Shown one piece after another: positions 42,874-53,240 of a DNA stretch of 64,000 nucleotides. The stretch is from Anaerolineae bacterium (lineage in GTDB: Bacteria; Chloroflexota; Anaerolineae; Aggregatilineales; Aggregatilineaceae), in assembly GCA_027494015.1 (NCBI GenBank), contig JAOSJP010000040.1, positions 103,848 through 167,847 on the forward strand. The letters run 5' to 3'. The notes below the pieces were generated by a model, which worked only from the letters and a program-made list of their open reading frames with translations, had not been told where the DNA came from and did no database searches. A program made the position numbers and the translations under genes. Within the stretch, counting starts at the first letter, position 1; every line of letters starts with the position of its first letter.

Positions 42874-43668
42874 CTACGTCTCTACACTCGACTCGCTCTC
42901 CCCTACCAGACGCACCGGCCTGAGCAGCGCCCGGTCGAACGAGGTGATCTCCCCAGGCGGCATCTCCGCCAGCACATGGCGCACGCGCTCCGCGTCCTGG
43001 CGAAGCTGGCGCACGTCCACGCCCTGGCACGTATCCGGCAGTTGGGCGAACCATTGCACGCTGCGCTGGAGCATCTTCAGCGCCCCGGCGTGATTGCCCC
43101 GTGTGATGTGATAGTAGGCCACGCCCACCTGCAGGATGGCCCGGTACAGCTCGCGCACCGGGCCGGTCTCGGCCATCCACTGCTCCTCGAAGGCGTCGTG
43201 CTGGGCGTAGTACGCGCCCGCGTTGAAGCGCCGGACGCCCAGCCGGGCCAGCGGGGGCAATGGCTCCTGGCACTGGCAGGCGAGGGCGGCGCGTGTCGCC
43301 TCGTCCAGGCGGCGGGCGTGGGCGTGGGCGCAGTCGAGCAGCCGGTTTCCCAGATCGGGCAGGGCCAGCACGCCCACCGCCCCGACTCGCCGGGCCGCTG
43401 CTTCCAGCGCCATGTCCGGCGCGATGACCAGCACCGGCACCCGGCGCGTGGCCTGCTCGGTCGTCACCGCCGCCACGCGCGCCTCCCAGGTCGGCTCCGC
43501 CGCGTCCAGCAGCAGCAACGCCGGATACTCGTCAATCAGGCTCAAGGGCCAGTCAGCGGCGTAAGGGCAGGCGATGGGCACGAACCCGCCTGCGCGCAGC
43601 AAGCGCTCGGCGCGCCCGGCCCACGCCGGCGCCCCGGCGATGCCCACCACTGGCGGATCATCCAGCAC
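42874..43668 (-). CDS. DUF309 domain protein with receiver-like N-terminal domain
   Basis: A 264-residue protein, last gene of a six-gene leftward operon. Residues 1-~125 look like a degenerate response-regulator/Rossmann-type domain (LLLLDAAEPTWEARVAAV, PVLVIAPDMALEAAARRVGA). Residues ~145-225 form the DUF309 helical domain (RFNAGAYYAQHDAFEEQWM, LYRAILQVGVAYYHITRGNH). DUF309 proteins are of unknown biochemical role; the His-Asp/Glu-rich helix pair looks like a binding or catalytic site. It lies 6 bases after the lipoprotein gene. Confidence 0.75.
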   Translation of the reverse strand: MLDDPPVVGIAGAPAWAGRAERLLRAGGFVPIACPYAADWPLSLIDEYPALLLLDAAEPTWEARVAAVTTEQATRRVPVLVIAPDMALEAAARRVGAVGVLALPDLGNRLLDCAHAHARRLDEATRAALACQCQEPLPPLARLGVRRFNAGAYYAQHDAFEEQWMAETGPVRELYRAILQVGVAYYHITRGNHAGALKMLQRSVQWFAQLPDTCQGVDVRQLRQDAERVRHVLAEMPPGEITSFDRALLRPVRLVGESESSVET

Positions 43669-43674
43669 AGGGCT

Positions 43675-44538
43675 TCACTCGCTCTCGAGGGGGACGGGGG
43701 TCGCCAGCGCCTGGCGGATCAGCCCCGGCAGAATCGCCTGATCCGGCGAGCAGAGCACCACGTGGCGGGCGCTGGTGTGGTAGACCAGCGCCTCCTCGCC
43801 CGCGCGCAGCACGACCCGGAAGCCGGGCGTCTCCTGCTGGCTGTAGGCGATGCCCGGCTGCGGGCAGCCCACGCTGTCATCCGGCCAGGTGACGGTCACC
43901 AGGCTGGTGAGCTGCAGCGCGTCCTGGGCGATTCCCAGGCGGCGCGCGGCGTCCGCCCGGCAGAGCGCAACCATGGCCGAGGCGATGGGGTCCACCAGGA
44001 TGGGCGTGCCGTTGTGAACCAGCCAGGCGGGATCGTCGCACACGAAGAACGCGCCTTCCAGGTTGGTGTGGTAGACGTAGACGCGGCTGCCCGCGCTATA
44101 GGCGATGCGGTACCCTGCCGTGCTGCCGTCAGAAGTATCGCCTGCTGCCCCTTCGCGCGTCGCGCAGCCCCATGTCGCGCCCTGCCAGGCGAAGCCGTCC
44201 ACGCTCAGCAGGCGGATGTCGGCAGGGGCGGCGCCGCCTGCCACCAGGTCGCGCGTGGTCGCCTCGATCATCGCCTCAACGGGCGACAGGCTCGCGGCCT
44301 CGGCGGTCGCGGCGGCCAGCGTCGCCGGGGAGGGCAGATCGGTCGGTGTGGGGGTGGAGTCGGCGGGCGGCGGAGTGGGCGTCGCGGTAGGCGGGATCAG
44401 GGTGCGCGTGGGCATGATGGTCGGCGCGCGGCCCGCGTCCGACCTGCCACATGCGACGAGCAGCGCAACGCCGAGCGCCAGGAACGCGCCCCGGCGCGCC
44501 CGGCGAAGCCAACCGCTGAGAACGCCCCGCCCGCACAC
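43675..44538 (-). CDS. Putative lipoprotein with duplicated C-terminal domain
   Basis: A 287-residue protein from a GTG start. A signal peptide ends in the lipobox LLVACG (Cys near residue 30), followed by a Thr/Pro-rich linker (TPTPPPADSTPTPTDLP). Then come two related ~80-residue repeats with the pattern W...GC...PG-AY...GYR...Y-YHT (FAWQGATWGCATREG...VYVYHT and VTWPDDSVGCPQPGIAY...ALVYHT). This repeat recurs in hypothetical lipoproteins of Chloroflexota. No enzymatic function recognised. It sits 3 bases after the DUF167 gene. Confidence 0.7.
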   Translation of the reverse strand: MCGRGVLSGWLRRARRGAFLALGVALLVACGRSDAGRAPTIMPTRTLIPPTATPTPPPADSTPTPTDLPSPATLAAATAEAASLSPVEAMIEATTRDLVAGGAAPADIRLLSVDGFAWQGATWGCATREGAAGDTSDGSTAGYRIAYSAGSRVYVYHTNLEGAFFVCDDPAWLVHNGTPILVDPIASAMVALCRADAARRLGIAQDALQLTSLVTVTWPDDSVGCPQPGIAYSQQETPGFRVVLRAGEEALVYHTSARHVVLCSPDQAILPGLIRQALATPVPLESE

Positions 44539-44541
44539 GGC

Positions 44542-44844
44542 TCAGCGCCAGCCCGCCAGCCAGCCGTCAACCCAGGCCGCGCTGACGCCCTCGACGCTGA
44601 CAATCTTATTGGGGCCGTCGCCAGCGACAATGGCCACGCGCGCCGGGGTCACCTCCAGCGCCTCGGCCAGCACGGCGATGAGCTGCGCGTTGGCGCGGCC
44701 CCCGGCCAGCGGCTCGGTCAGGTGGATTTCGAGCGATCCGTCAGGATGGATGCCGGCAATTGCCACCTCGTCAGCGGGCGTCACGATGCGGACGCCGAAA
44801 GCAGCTCCGTGCTGAGCATCGGTGATCTCAAAGTCGCGCGGCAT
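44542..44844 (-). CDS. DUF167 (YggU) family protein
   Basis: A 100-residue protein with the DUF167 core: VRIVTPADEVAIAG, the conserved Leu-x3-L-x-E-P-L-A-G-G-R-A-N (HLTEPLAGGRANAQLIAVLAEAL), and AIVAGDGPNKIVSVEG. The family's role is not established. Its place after yggT and yggS reproduces the widespread yggS-yggT-yggU cluster linked to cell division and envelope genes. Confidence 0.85.
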   Translation of the reverse strand: MPRDFEITDAQHGAAFGVRIVTPADEVAIAGIHPDGSLEIHLTEPLAGGRANAQLIAVLAEALEVTPARVAIVAGDGPNKIVSVEGVSAAWVDGWLAGWR

Positions 44845-44885
44845 GACCTCACCCCTCTCTCGCGCCGTGCGGTGCAGCGCGGCGC

Positions 44886-45128
44886 TCAGGCCAGCAGCAT
44901 CGTCACCAGCATCTGGCCGACGATCTGCAGCAGCACCATGGCGATGATCGGGCTGAAATCCAGCCCAGCGGTCTGGGGCAGCAGGTTGCGGATGGGGGCC
45001 AGCACTGGCTCGGTCAGGTTGAAGATGGTGCGGGCCAGCGGGCTGTAGGGGTCAATATTCACCCAGCTCATCAGCACGCGGGCCAGAATCACCAGCGAGT
45101 AGATTTGCACGAACAACTGGACAAGCAT
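44886..45128 (-). CDS. YggT family membrane protein
   Basis: An 80-residue protein with two hydrophobic segments and the family motif ARVLMSWVNIDPYSPLARTI followed by LTEPVLAPIRNLLP. Start at MLVQLFVQIYSLVILARV is chosen; a longer in-frame reading begins inside yggS and is not conserved. YggT proteins are inner-membrane proteins associated with cell-division clusters and ion homeostasis in some bacteria; mechanism unknown. Confidence 0.85.
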   Translation of the reverse strand: MLVQLFVQIYSLVILARVLMSWVNIDPYSPLARTIFNLTEPVLAPIRNLLPQTAGLDFSPIIAMVLLQIVGQMLVTMLLA

Positions 45129-45195
45129 CGCCACGCTTTCCAAGCTCCCATTCTCCTTGTTGACCTTCTCAATACCGTATACGCGCCAGGCCCGC

Positions 45196-45936
45196 TCAGA
45201 GTCGCGGCCCGAAGATGGCGCGGCCAATGCGTACCAGCGTGGCCCCTTCCTCGACCGCGACCGGGTAATCGTCGGTCATGCCCATGCTCAGGGCATCCCA
45301 CCCCGCGCCGGGGAAGTCGGCGGTCAGCGCATCGCGCAGCGCGCGCAGCGCGGCGAAGACCGGGCGCGTCTGCTCCATGTCGTCCACGATGGGCGCCATC
45401 GTCATCAGCCCGCGCACGCGCAGCCCCGGCATGGTCAGCACCGCCGTCACGTCGTCCCACAGCGTGCGTCGGCGCGCGCCATCTTCCCGCCAGTGCCAGG
45501 CAGCCCAGCCCTCTTTGCTCGCCTCGCCAGAGACGTTCATTTCCAGCAGCACGTCGAGCGTCCGCCCCGCCTCAGCCAGCGCACGGCTCAGCCGCCCGGC
45601 CAGGCGCACGCTGTCCAGCGAGTGCAGCAGGGCGAAGTCCTGGGCCACGTAGCGCGCCTTGCGGCTCTGCACGTGCCCGACCATGTGCCAGCTCACCGGC
45701 CCGGCCAGCGCCGCCCTGACCTGGGCAATCTTGCCCAGCGCCTCCTCGACGCGGTTCTCGCCGAAATGCTGCACGCCTGCCGCCGCCGCTTCGAGCACGC
45801 GCGCGGGCGGCTGCGTCTTGCTGACGGCGACCAGCGTCACCGCGCCCGGCGGACGCCCGGAGCGCTGGCAGGCGGCGGCGATAGCCTCGCGCACGGCGGC
45901 CACCCGCTCGCCGATGGTCTGGCTCACTTCCGCCAT
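45196..45936 (-). CDS. PLP homeostasis protein (YggS/PLPBP family)
   Basis: A 246-residue TIM-barrel PLP-binding protein without known catalytic turnover that buffers pyridoxal phosphate. The cofactor lysine is K40 in LVAVSKTQP; HFGENRVEEAL, WHMVGHVQSRKARYV, GLMTMAP and LSMGMTDDYPVAVEEGATLVRIG are all present. It starts 5 bases after the laccase-domain gene stop and precedes yggT by 67 bases. Confidence 0.93.
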   Translation of the reverse strand: MAEVSQTIGERVAAVREAIAAACQRSGRPPGAVTLVAVSKTQPPARVLEAAAAGVQHFGENRVEEALGKIAQVRAALAGPVSWHMVGHVQSRKARYVAQDFALLHSLDSVRLAGRLSRALAEAGRTLDVLLEMNVSGEASKEGWAAWHWREDGARRRTLWDDVTAVLTMPGLRVRGLMTMAPIVDDMEQTRPVFAALRALRDALTADFPGAGWDALSMGMTDDYPVAVEEGATLVRIGRAIFGPRL

Positions 45937-45940
45937 GCTC

Positions 45941-46729
<789 letters not shown>

Positions 46730-46832
46730 GCGCTGCCTTCCCGGACGTGACCTGGTAGAATAGAGGTGAGCGTGCTCTGATTATAACGCACACCCGGCGC
46801 TCGCGCCGTTGTCGGGCAGACGCGTAGTTCTA

Positions 46833-46923
46833 CCTCACCCCCAGCCTCGCGGCGCTCGGCTTGCCCCCTCTCCGTCGACGGAGAGGGGGCGGTGAGGCGC
46901 GCCAGCGCCGAGCGGGGGTGAGG
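46833..46923. repeat. 91-base module D hairpin element
   Basis: Bounded by CCTCACCCC and GGGGTGAGG, with an internal CCCCCTCTCCGTCGACGGAGAGGGGG stem (quoted in part: CCCCTCTCCGTCGACGGA). It has the same length and nearly the same sequence as 29833-29923. TA lies on both sides. A variant of the GGGCGCTGCTCTGCTGCGCCC hairpin follows. No gene is seen in 46730-47007. Confidence 0.8.
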
Positions 46924-47007
46924 TAAATCCAGGGCGCTGCTCTGCTGCGCCCCCACCGTTGGAAGGGGTTTGTGCGCGTGCCAGCGAACGGAGATTGAGG
47001 ACAGACC

Positions 47008-47568
47008 ATGCCACGTATACGCGACAAGCTCACCGTCCTGGTACGATCAAGCCTGAGGGGAGTGTTGAGCGGCCAGGGGGCGGATCGTCCGCCGTCGGGC
47101 GACCTGGCCAGGCAGATCGTTGCCCTGCGCGCGGAGATTGACCGCGCGCTCGACCGCGACGAGCAGCTAGCCCGCGACATCGCGGCGGCCCAGGCGGAGA
47201 TCGCCAGCGCGGATCGTCAGGCGGACGAGACGCTGGCGCGCGGCGATGAGGCCACCGCCCGCCACATCGTCCGCCAGATGCAGCGCCGCCAGCAGCAGCT
47301 TGCCATGGTGCAGGCAGAGCAGGCCCAGCACCGCCGCTCGGCCTCGGACCTGATCCGCCGCGTCAACACGCTGGAGGCGCTAGCCGCCGAAGCGCAGGGA
47401 GCGACAGCGCCGAGCCAGCGCGCAGCCGCGCCCGGCCCTTCACCGGCGGAGCGGCTGCGCCAGGCGGGTGAGGAAGCGGCCCCGACCGCGCCCAGCGTCG
47501 AGGTCGAGATTGACGAGCAGGCGGTCGAAGACGATCTGGCCCGCCGCCGCGCGCGCCTCAGCCTGTAA
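47008..47568 (+). CDS. Coiled-coil protein, PspA/IM30-like
   Basis: A 186-residue, strongly helical, charged protein. The N-terminus PRIRDKLTVLVRSSLRGVLS resembles the membrane-binding helix of PspA/Vipp1 proteins. Residues ~30-130 form a continuous coiled coil (LARQIVALRAEIDRALDRDE, MQRRQQQLAMVQAEQAQHRR). A Pro/Ala linker and an acidic C-terminus (EIDEQAVEDDLARRRARLSL) follow. PspA relatives protect membranes under stress, but the match is too weak to assign this. Monocistronic, flanked by repeats on both sides. Confidence 0.6.
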   Translation: MPRIRDKLTVLVRSSLRGVLSGQGADRPPSGDLARQIVALRAEIDRALDRDEQLARDIAAAQAEIASADRQADETLARGDEATARHIVRQMQRRQQQLAMVQAEQAQHRRSASDLIRRVNTLEALAAEAQGATAPSQRAAAPGPSPAERLRQAGEEAAPTAPSVEVEIDEQAVEDDLARRRARLSL

Positions 47569-47577
47569 AGCGCCCTG

Positions 47578-47769
47578 GGTGCGTGCAAAACCTGTCAGGT
47601 AGGGGCGCTGCTCGGCTGCGCCCTGGCTGACCTCACCCCCGCTCGGCGCTCACGCGCCTCGCCGCCCCCTCTCCGTTGACGGAGAGGGGGCAAGCCGAGC
47701 GCAGCGAGGCGGGGGGTGAGGTCAATATCCCCGCGTCCGGCGAGTCGCTGTCAACTTTTGCACGCACCC
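47578..47769. repeat. Composite intergenic repeat (modules C, D and tandem-unit end, inverted)
   Basis: GGGTGCGTGCAAAACCTGTC with AGGTAGGGGCGCTGCTCGGC (47578-47622) is module C in reverse. Next is the 91-base module D (47631-47721), which is the reverse complement of the copy at 29833. CCGCGTCCGGCGAGTCGCTG with TCAAC (47733-47757) is the inverse of the 6234-6260 segment, and TTTTGCACGCACCC closes the array. No gene is seen in 47569-47890. Confidence 0.8.
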
Positions 47770-47890
47770 AGCGTGCCCGCCCTCTTTACAAATTTCACGC
47801 ATCTGGTGTAGAACAGAGGTTACCGCCAGCACGATCCTGCCGGATGCGTCAGGCCGCGACACGCCGCGCGCCGGTTGACAGGAGCAAGCC

Positions 47891-50529
47891 ATGAGCGTCC
47901 TGCCCGATCCCAATACCCCGCGAATCCTGGTCGCCGAGCGCGACCCCGATCGCATGGATCAGCTTGCCGCGCTGTTGGAGGACAGCGGCTACGTCGTGCA
48001 CAAGGCGTATTACGCCGGGGATGCGCTCGACGCGCTGCGCCGCCAGACCTTCGACGTGGCGGTGATTGACACGCAGATGGCGGATCGGGACCAGCGCCCG
48101 CTCTGCCACCAGTTGGTGGAGTTCAACCCGCTGACCTGGATTGCTGTGGTAGACGAGCGGCATGGCGCACCTCAATCGTATCTGGCGCGCGGGGCGGCGG
48201 CCATTGTGCAGCGCCCGTTTACGTCCGGCGTGCTGCTGCGTCATCTCGAAAACGCCCTCAGCGGCCAACGCATGTCGCTGGCCGGGCGGCCAGAGCTGCC
48301 CGATGAAGACGGGCGCACTGCGCACGACGAATTGAGTCGTCTGGTCGCCCAGCGCCTGACCGAGCAGCAGACGCTCTCCAAGCTGGCTCGCGCGCTGAGC
48401 GCCGTGCTCGACCTTGACGCGCTGCTCACCCAGGTGGTGGATGCCGCCGTCAGCCTGAGTCACGCCGAAGAAGGGCTGCTGCTGCTGCCGGATGAGGAAG
48501 ACCAGGCCCTGCTGATCCGCGCCGCTAAAGGGCTGGACACCGAGACGGCTCACAATTTTCGCATCAAGACGCAGGACACGCTGGCTGGCAGCGTCTACCG
48601 TTCGGGTCGCCCGGTGCTTGTCGGCGACCAGGGGCCGCAGAAGGTCAAGACGGAGTATCTGGTCAAGTCGCTGCTCTACGTTCCGCTGTCCATCAAGGGC
48701 GAGATCATCGGCGTGCTGGGCGTGAACAACAAGTACACCGACCGCACCTTCAGCCAGCACGACCTGGAATTGCTGCAAGACCTGGCCGCGCACGCCGCCA
48801 TCGCCATCGAAAACGCGCGGCTGTACGAGGAAAGCGTGCTGCGCACCCGCGAGCTGACCACGCTCGTCGAGGCGGGCGAAGCGGCCAGCTCCACGCTCGA
48901 CCTTGACCACGTGTTGGCGACCATTGCCGACAAGCTGATGGCTGCGCTGGATATCGGCCAATGTTACATCGGCGAGGGGCCCCCCCCCCCCCCTCCCCCC
49001 CCGGGCGCTGCGGGGCCGCGCCGGGGGGGGGGGCGGCCCGGGGGGGGGCCGCCCGCCCCCCACCCCCCCCCGGGGACCCGGGCCCCCCCAAAACCCAACG
49101 CGACCCCCCCCCCCGCCCCCCCGCCCCCCGCCCGCCCCCCCCCCCCCCCGGCTCCCCCCCCCCCCTCCCAGCACGTGGTCTATGTCCCGCTGTTCACCCA
49201 GGACCACCCGCTGGCGGTCGTGATCCTGTACTACATCCACCGCCCGTTCGACGATGCGCACGACCTCCCGCACGGTGCAGGCCCAGATTCAGCAGTTGGC
49301 GCTGGAGACGGTGATCACCCTGTCGGGCCGCGACGCCCGCCAGCACCAGAAAAGCCTGTTCCGCGTGGCCCAGCGGATGCTCGACACGTCCCGGTCGGAT
49401 TGGTGCGAGATCGCCCTCTGGGACCCCGACGGGGGGCAGTTTGTCCTGTCGCTGTCGTATGGTGAGGCGATCTGGCGCGAGGAGCCGCGCCCCAGCCTGG
49501 ACCTGGAGCACTTCCCGCAGTTGGCCCAGATCCTGGCCGAACAGGCGCCGTTCACCGAGCCGCCCGCCGACGAGCTGCGCTACCTGACCGAGCTGGGGCA
49601 CGGCAAGAGCTTGCTGGGCCTCCCGCTGGTGATCAAAGGGCAGGCGGAAGGGTTGGTCCTGCTGGCGGATACGCGCGCCGACCGGCATTTTTCGCGGCGC
49701 GAGGTGGAGCTGGCGCAGGCGCTGGTGCTCCAGGCGGCGAACGCGTTAGGGAATGCCCGGCTGTACCGTGACCTGGAAATCAGCCTGGAAGAACTGCACC
49801 GGGCTCAGAGCAAGCTGGTGCAGACGGCGCGCCTGTCGGCGATGGGCGAGCTGGCCGCGGCAGTGGCGCACCAGATCAACAACCCGCTGACGACGATCCT
49901 GGGCGACGCGGAAATGCTGCTGCAAGACCTGCCGCCGGATCGGGAAGACGCCGAGGCGCTGGGGGCAATCTTCCGGGCGGGCAAGCGCGCTCACGAGGTC
50001 GTGCGCCGCCTGTTGGGCATGGCGCGGCAGCAGACGACCGAAGAAACGCTGCAGCCGCTGGACGTGAACGAGACGATTAGCAACACGCTGACGCTGGTTC
50101 GCGAGGCATATCCAGCACGGCAACGTCGGGCTGGATGCCGGCTGGCGCCCGAACTGCCGCCGGTGGCCGGGATCATCCGGCCAGTTGGAAGACGTGTGGC
50201 TCAACCTGTTGCTGAACGCGCGCGATGCCGTCGCCAACCGCCGCGACGCCGGATCGGGATTGCCGACGCAGCCTACTGGTCCGACCTGGATGATCTGATA
50301 GAGGCCATCGTCTGGGACAACGGGATCGGGATCGAGGAACAGTCAGGCCGAGATCTTCGACCCGTTCTTCACGACGAAACCCACCGGCGAGGGCACCGGC
50401 CTGGGCTTGCACATCTGCCAGCAGATTGTCGAAAAATGCCAGGGTAGCATCTGGGTCCAGAGTACATATAATGAGGGTACCCAGTTTATCGTTCAATTAC
50501 CCATCTATAGTGGGCGAAACGAGTCATGA
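47891..50529 (+). CDS. Receiver-GAF-GAF-GAF sensor histidine kinase, multiply frameshifted
   Basis: The reading frame starts [20 protein letters not shown] (receiver-like domain, ~1-120). A complete GAF domain follows (about 150-310, ending [17 protein letters not shown]). A second GAF is cut by a C-rich block at 48978-49168. After a shift near 49260 a third GAF and the HisKA helix with the phospho-acceptor His in [24 protein letters not shown] ([16 protein letters not shown]) follow. The ATPase domain is scattered over frames ([44 protein letters not shown]) and ends at TGA 50529. Its stop overlaps the response regulator start, so the two are partners. Confidence 0.8.
48978..49168. other. 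C/G-rich low-complexity block inside the kinase gene
   Basis: Runs of C and G with few A/T, reading as poly-Pro/Gly in the coding frame. It replaces most of the second GAF domain. The character matches the 46450-46709 block, although it is less pure. Confidence 0.8.
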
Positions 50530-51226
50530 CAAAACCCTACATTTTGGCCGTGGATGACGATCCGGAGGTCTTGGGCACGCTGTCGCGCGCGCTCATGCGC
50601 GAAGGGTTCGAGGTGGACCGCGCGATTTCCGGCCTGGACGCCCTCAAAATGCTGGGCGACCGCCGTCCGGACCTGATCATTCTCGACATCATCATGCCGG
50701 GGCTGGATGGGCTGGCGGTGTGCCGCAAGATGCGCGCGGACAACCAGTACAACGATCTGGCGATCCTGTTCCTGACGGCGCGCGGGCAGACCGATGACGT
50801 GGTGGCGGGCCTGGACGCGGGCGGCGATGATTACGTGGTCAAGCCGTTCGAGCTGGCCGAGCTGACCGCGCGCGTGCGCGCGCTCGTCCGCCGGGGCCAA
50901 CGAACGGCCGTCGTGGAAAGTCCGACGATTGTCATCGGCGGGCTGGTTCTCGATCCAATACCCACCAGATGACGGTGTACGACAGGCCGCCGGTCCAGCT
51001 CACCGCCACCGAGCACCGCTTGCTGCGCTACCTGATGGAGCACGCCAACCAGGTGCTATCGCCGCAGCATCTATTGGAGGCCGTGTGGGACTACCCGCCG
51101 AATACGGGCGATCCGGACCTGGTGCGGGCGCATGTGCGCAACCTGCGCGCCAAGCTGGACAAGGATAGCGCCGAGGAGCCGTTCATCCGGACCATTCACG
51201 GTGTTGGTTATATGATCTCGAGTTAG
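50526..51226 (+). CDS. OmpR/PhoB-family response regulator, one frameshift
   Basis: The receiver domain ([34 protein letters not shown] with phospho-acceptor Asp, and [10 protein letters not shown]) is intact. The frame is lost near 50955, where LVLDP should run into NTHQMTVYD; one base appears missing. The winged-helix DNA-binding domain follows ([41 protein letters not shown]). It overlaps the kinase stop by 4 bases and is its likely output. Confidence 0.88.
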
Positions 51227-51341
51227 GACGGCCGGATTTTCATAAGTCTTTCATAGCTGGGACGCTCTCAGCAGCCATTTGTCCTTTATACTAAGGGCCA
51301 GATGAAGGAAATTTGCTGCTGTGAACAGAGCCTGAATCGAT

Positions 51342-52071
51342 GTGACAATTCGACCCAATCGCGAACGATTCATCCTGGCTGTGGACGATGATCCTGATGT
51401 GCGCGCGACGATCCGGCGCGTGCTGGCTCGCGACCACCATCACATCATCGAGGCGCAGGATGGCCAGTCCGCGCTGCGCTGGCCCAGGAGCATCGCCCCG
51501 ACGTGATCATCCTCGATGTGAGTCTGCCCGACATCAACGGGTTCGAGTTGTGCACGATGCTGCGCAGCTTGCCCTTCGTCAACGACACGCCGATCCTGTT
51601 CCTGAGCGTGCACCAGAACGCACGGGTCGTTGCCCGCGCGCTGGATTGTGGCGGCGACGACTACATGCGCAAACCGTTTGCCACGCGCGAACTGACCGCC
51701 CGCGTGCGCGCGCTGATGCGCCGCACCGCACCGCGCCAGCCGGGCAAGCTCTCGACTCTGCAGTTCTTCTCCAACGACACGACGGTGAGCGTCGATGGGC
51801 AGAGTGTCGTGCTTACGCCGACCGAGTACGCCCTGCTCGATTACCTGTGCCAGCACCCCGCCGGATACCATTCCTCGGCTGTCTTGCTCCAACGGCTGTG
51901 GGACTATCCCCCGACGGCGGCGATACGGCGCTGGTCCGCAACCACATTCGCAACCTCCGGCGCAAGATCGAGCCTGATCCGGATCGCCCGACGATCATCG
52001 TGTCGGCCCACGGGCGCGGCTACGCCGTCTGCGCCGCCATCGATTACCCGGATGGCGTGTCCGCGCGCTGA
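51342..52071 (+). CDS. Second OmpR-type response regulator, two frameshifts
   Basis: From GTG 51342 the frame reads [20 protein letters not shown]. It shifts near 51480 into RPDVIILDVSLPDINGFEL with the phospho-acceptor Asp and [18 protein letters not shown]. It shifts again near 51910 inside the winged helix (LTPTEYALLDYLCQHPAGYH, then DTALVRNHIRNLRRKIEPDP and VSAHGRGYAVC). The stop is at 52071. There is no obvious ribosome binding site. It has no adjacent kinase of its own; it may share the kinase upstream or control the Tad-like genes downstream. Confidence 0.8.
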
Positions 52072-52244
52072 TCGGCGGACCTGCGCGCCGGGCGTGCGGC
52101 CTGCATGCTGACAAATCCTTATAAACTCCTCACAAAAAGACAACAGGCTGGCGAATGCATCTATGGTATCATTCGAATTAGGGGCTGGCCCGCTGTTGGG
52201 CGCCACCTTTGCTTCTCTCTAGGCAACGTTCGTCGAGGTGAATC

Positions 52245-53221
52245 ATGCGTGCCACATTCCGTAGATTGCTCGCCCTGTTGGACGGAAAACCAACCGGCGC
52301 ACGCGGGCAGAGTCTCGTCGAGCTGACCCTGACCCTGCCAGTCCTCCTGGTGATGCTGATGGGCCTGACCGAGATCGGCTGGTACGCCAACAACTACCTC
52401 ACCCTGCTGGACGTGGTACGCGAGGCGGGCCGCTTTGGCGCCACGCGCGACCCGATGATGTGGGTTGACGGGGAAGAGAAGAACTATCACCGCATGGACT
52501 GCGAGCTGTATTCAAACCTGTTCAACAAGAAGGCGGGCGAGAATTACTCGACGTGGAACGGTCCGGACCTGTCGGCGTATGGCTACTTCATCGGCCAGGA
52601 AAGCAACACCATCGGATACTACGACGGCGTGGCCTGCTCGGTGATCGGCAATATGGAGCCGCTGCAGTTCGACGACGCGAAAGATGATATCGTGGTGTCG
52701 GTGTTTTCGTTCGCGGTCGTGAACCGCGGCACTGCGAACGCGTATGTCAAGATCGTGGGACGCTACCCGGCGCGCGCGAACGAGTGCCAGAACGATGACG
52801 TCTTCGACCCGTTCGACTTTTCGGGCGCGGCCGGCCCCGATGGACGCATGGTTGGCAACGGCAGCGGGATGGATCAGGACGAAGACCACTCGCGGTGGGA
52901 TCCCGGATGGGACAATGTGCGCGGGTACGTGTTCCGCGGCAATCACCAGCATGATTACGGCGCGGGCGTGCCGTGCCTGGGGTCCGAGTTCTCGACGGCG
53001 GACGTCGAGGAAATGCTCCCAACTTCGACGACGATCCCGACCGCGCTCGCAAGATCGCGGAGACGACCAATTTCGGCCTGGTGCTGGTCGAGGTGTTCTG
53101 GTCGCACGACCAGTTATTGGCCCTGCCCTGGTTCCGGCTGGGGCCGGTGGGCGAGGGACAGATCATCCATGTGTGGGCCTTCTTCCGGGTGTCGGCAGCC
53201 GAGCCGGATGTCGATTTCTAG
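52245..53221 (+). CDS. TadE-like pilus assembly / pseudopilin-like protein, one frameshift
   Basis: About 325 residues when repaired. The TadE signature is at residues ~20-65: GARGQSLVELTLTLPVLLVM with a single transmembrane helix, then VREAGRFGATRDP. The large extracytoplasmic part is rich in Asp, Asn and Tyr, without a recognised domain. The frame is lost near 53015, where VEEMLP should continue NFDDDPDRARKIAE, and it ends FRVSAAEPDVDF. GTCGAGGTGAATC precedes the ATG. First of three Tad-like genes; no TadA/B/C or prepilin peptidase genes are in the window. Confidence 0.78.
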
Positions 53222-53240
53222 TGGATACGGTGTGAGCGTG

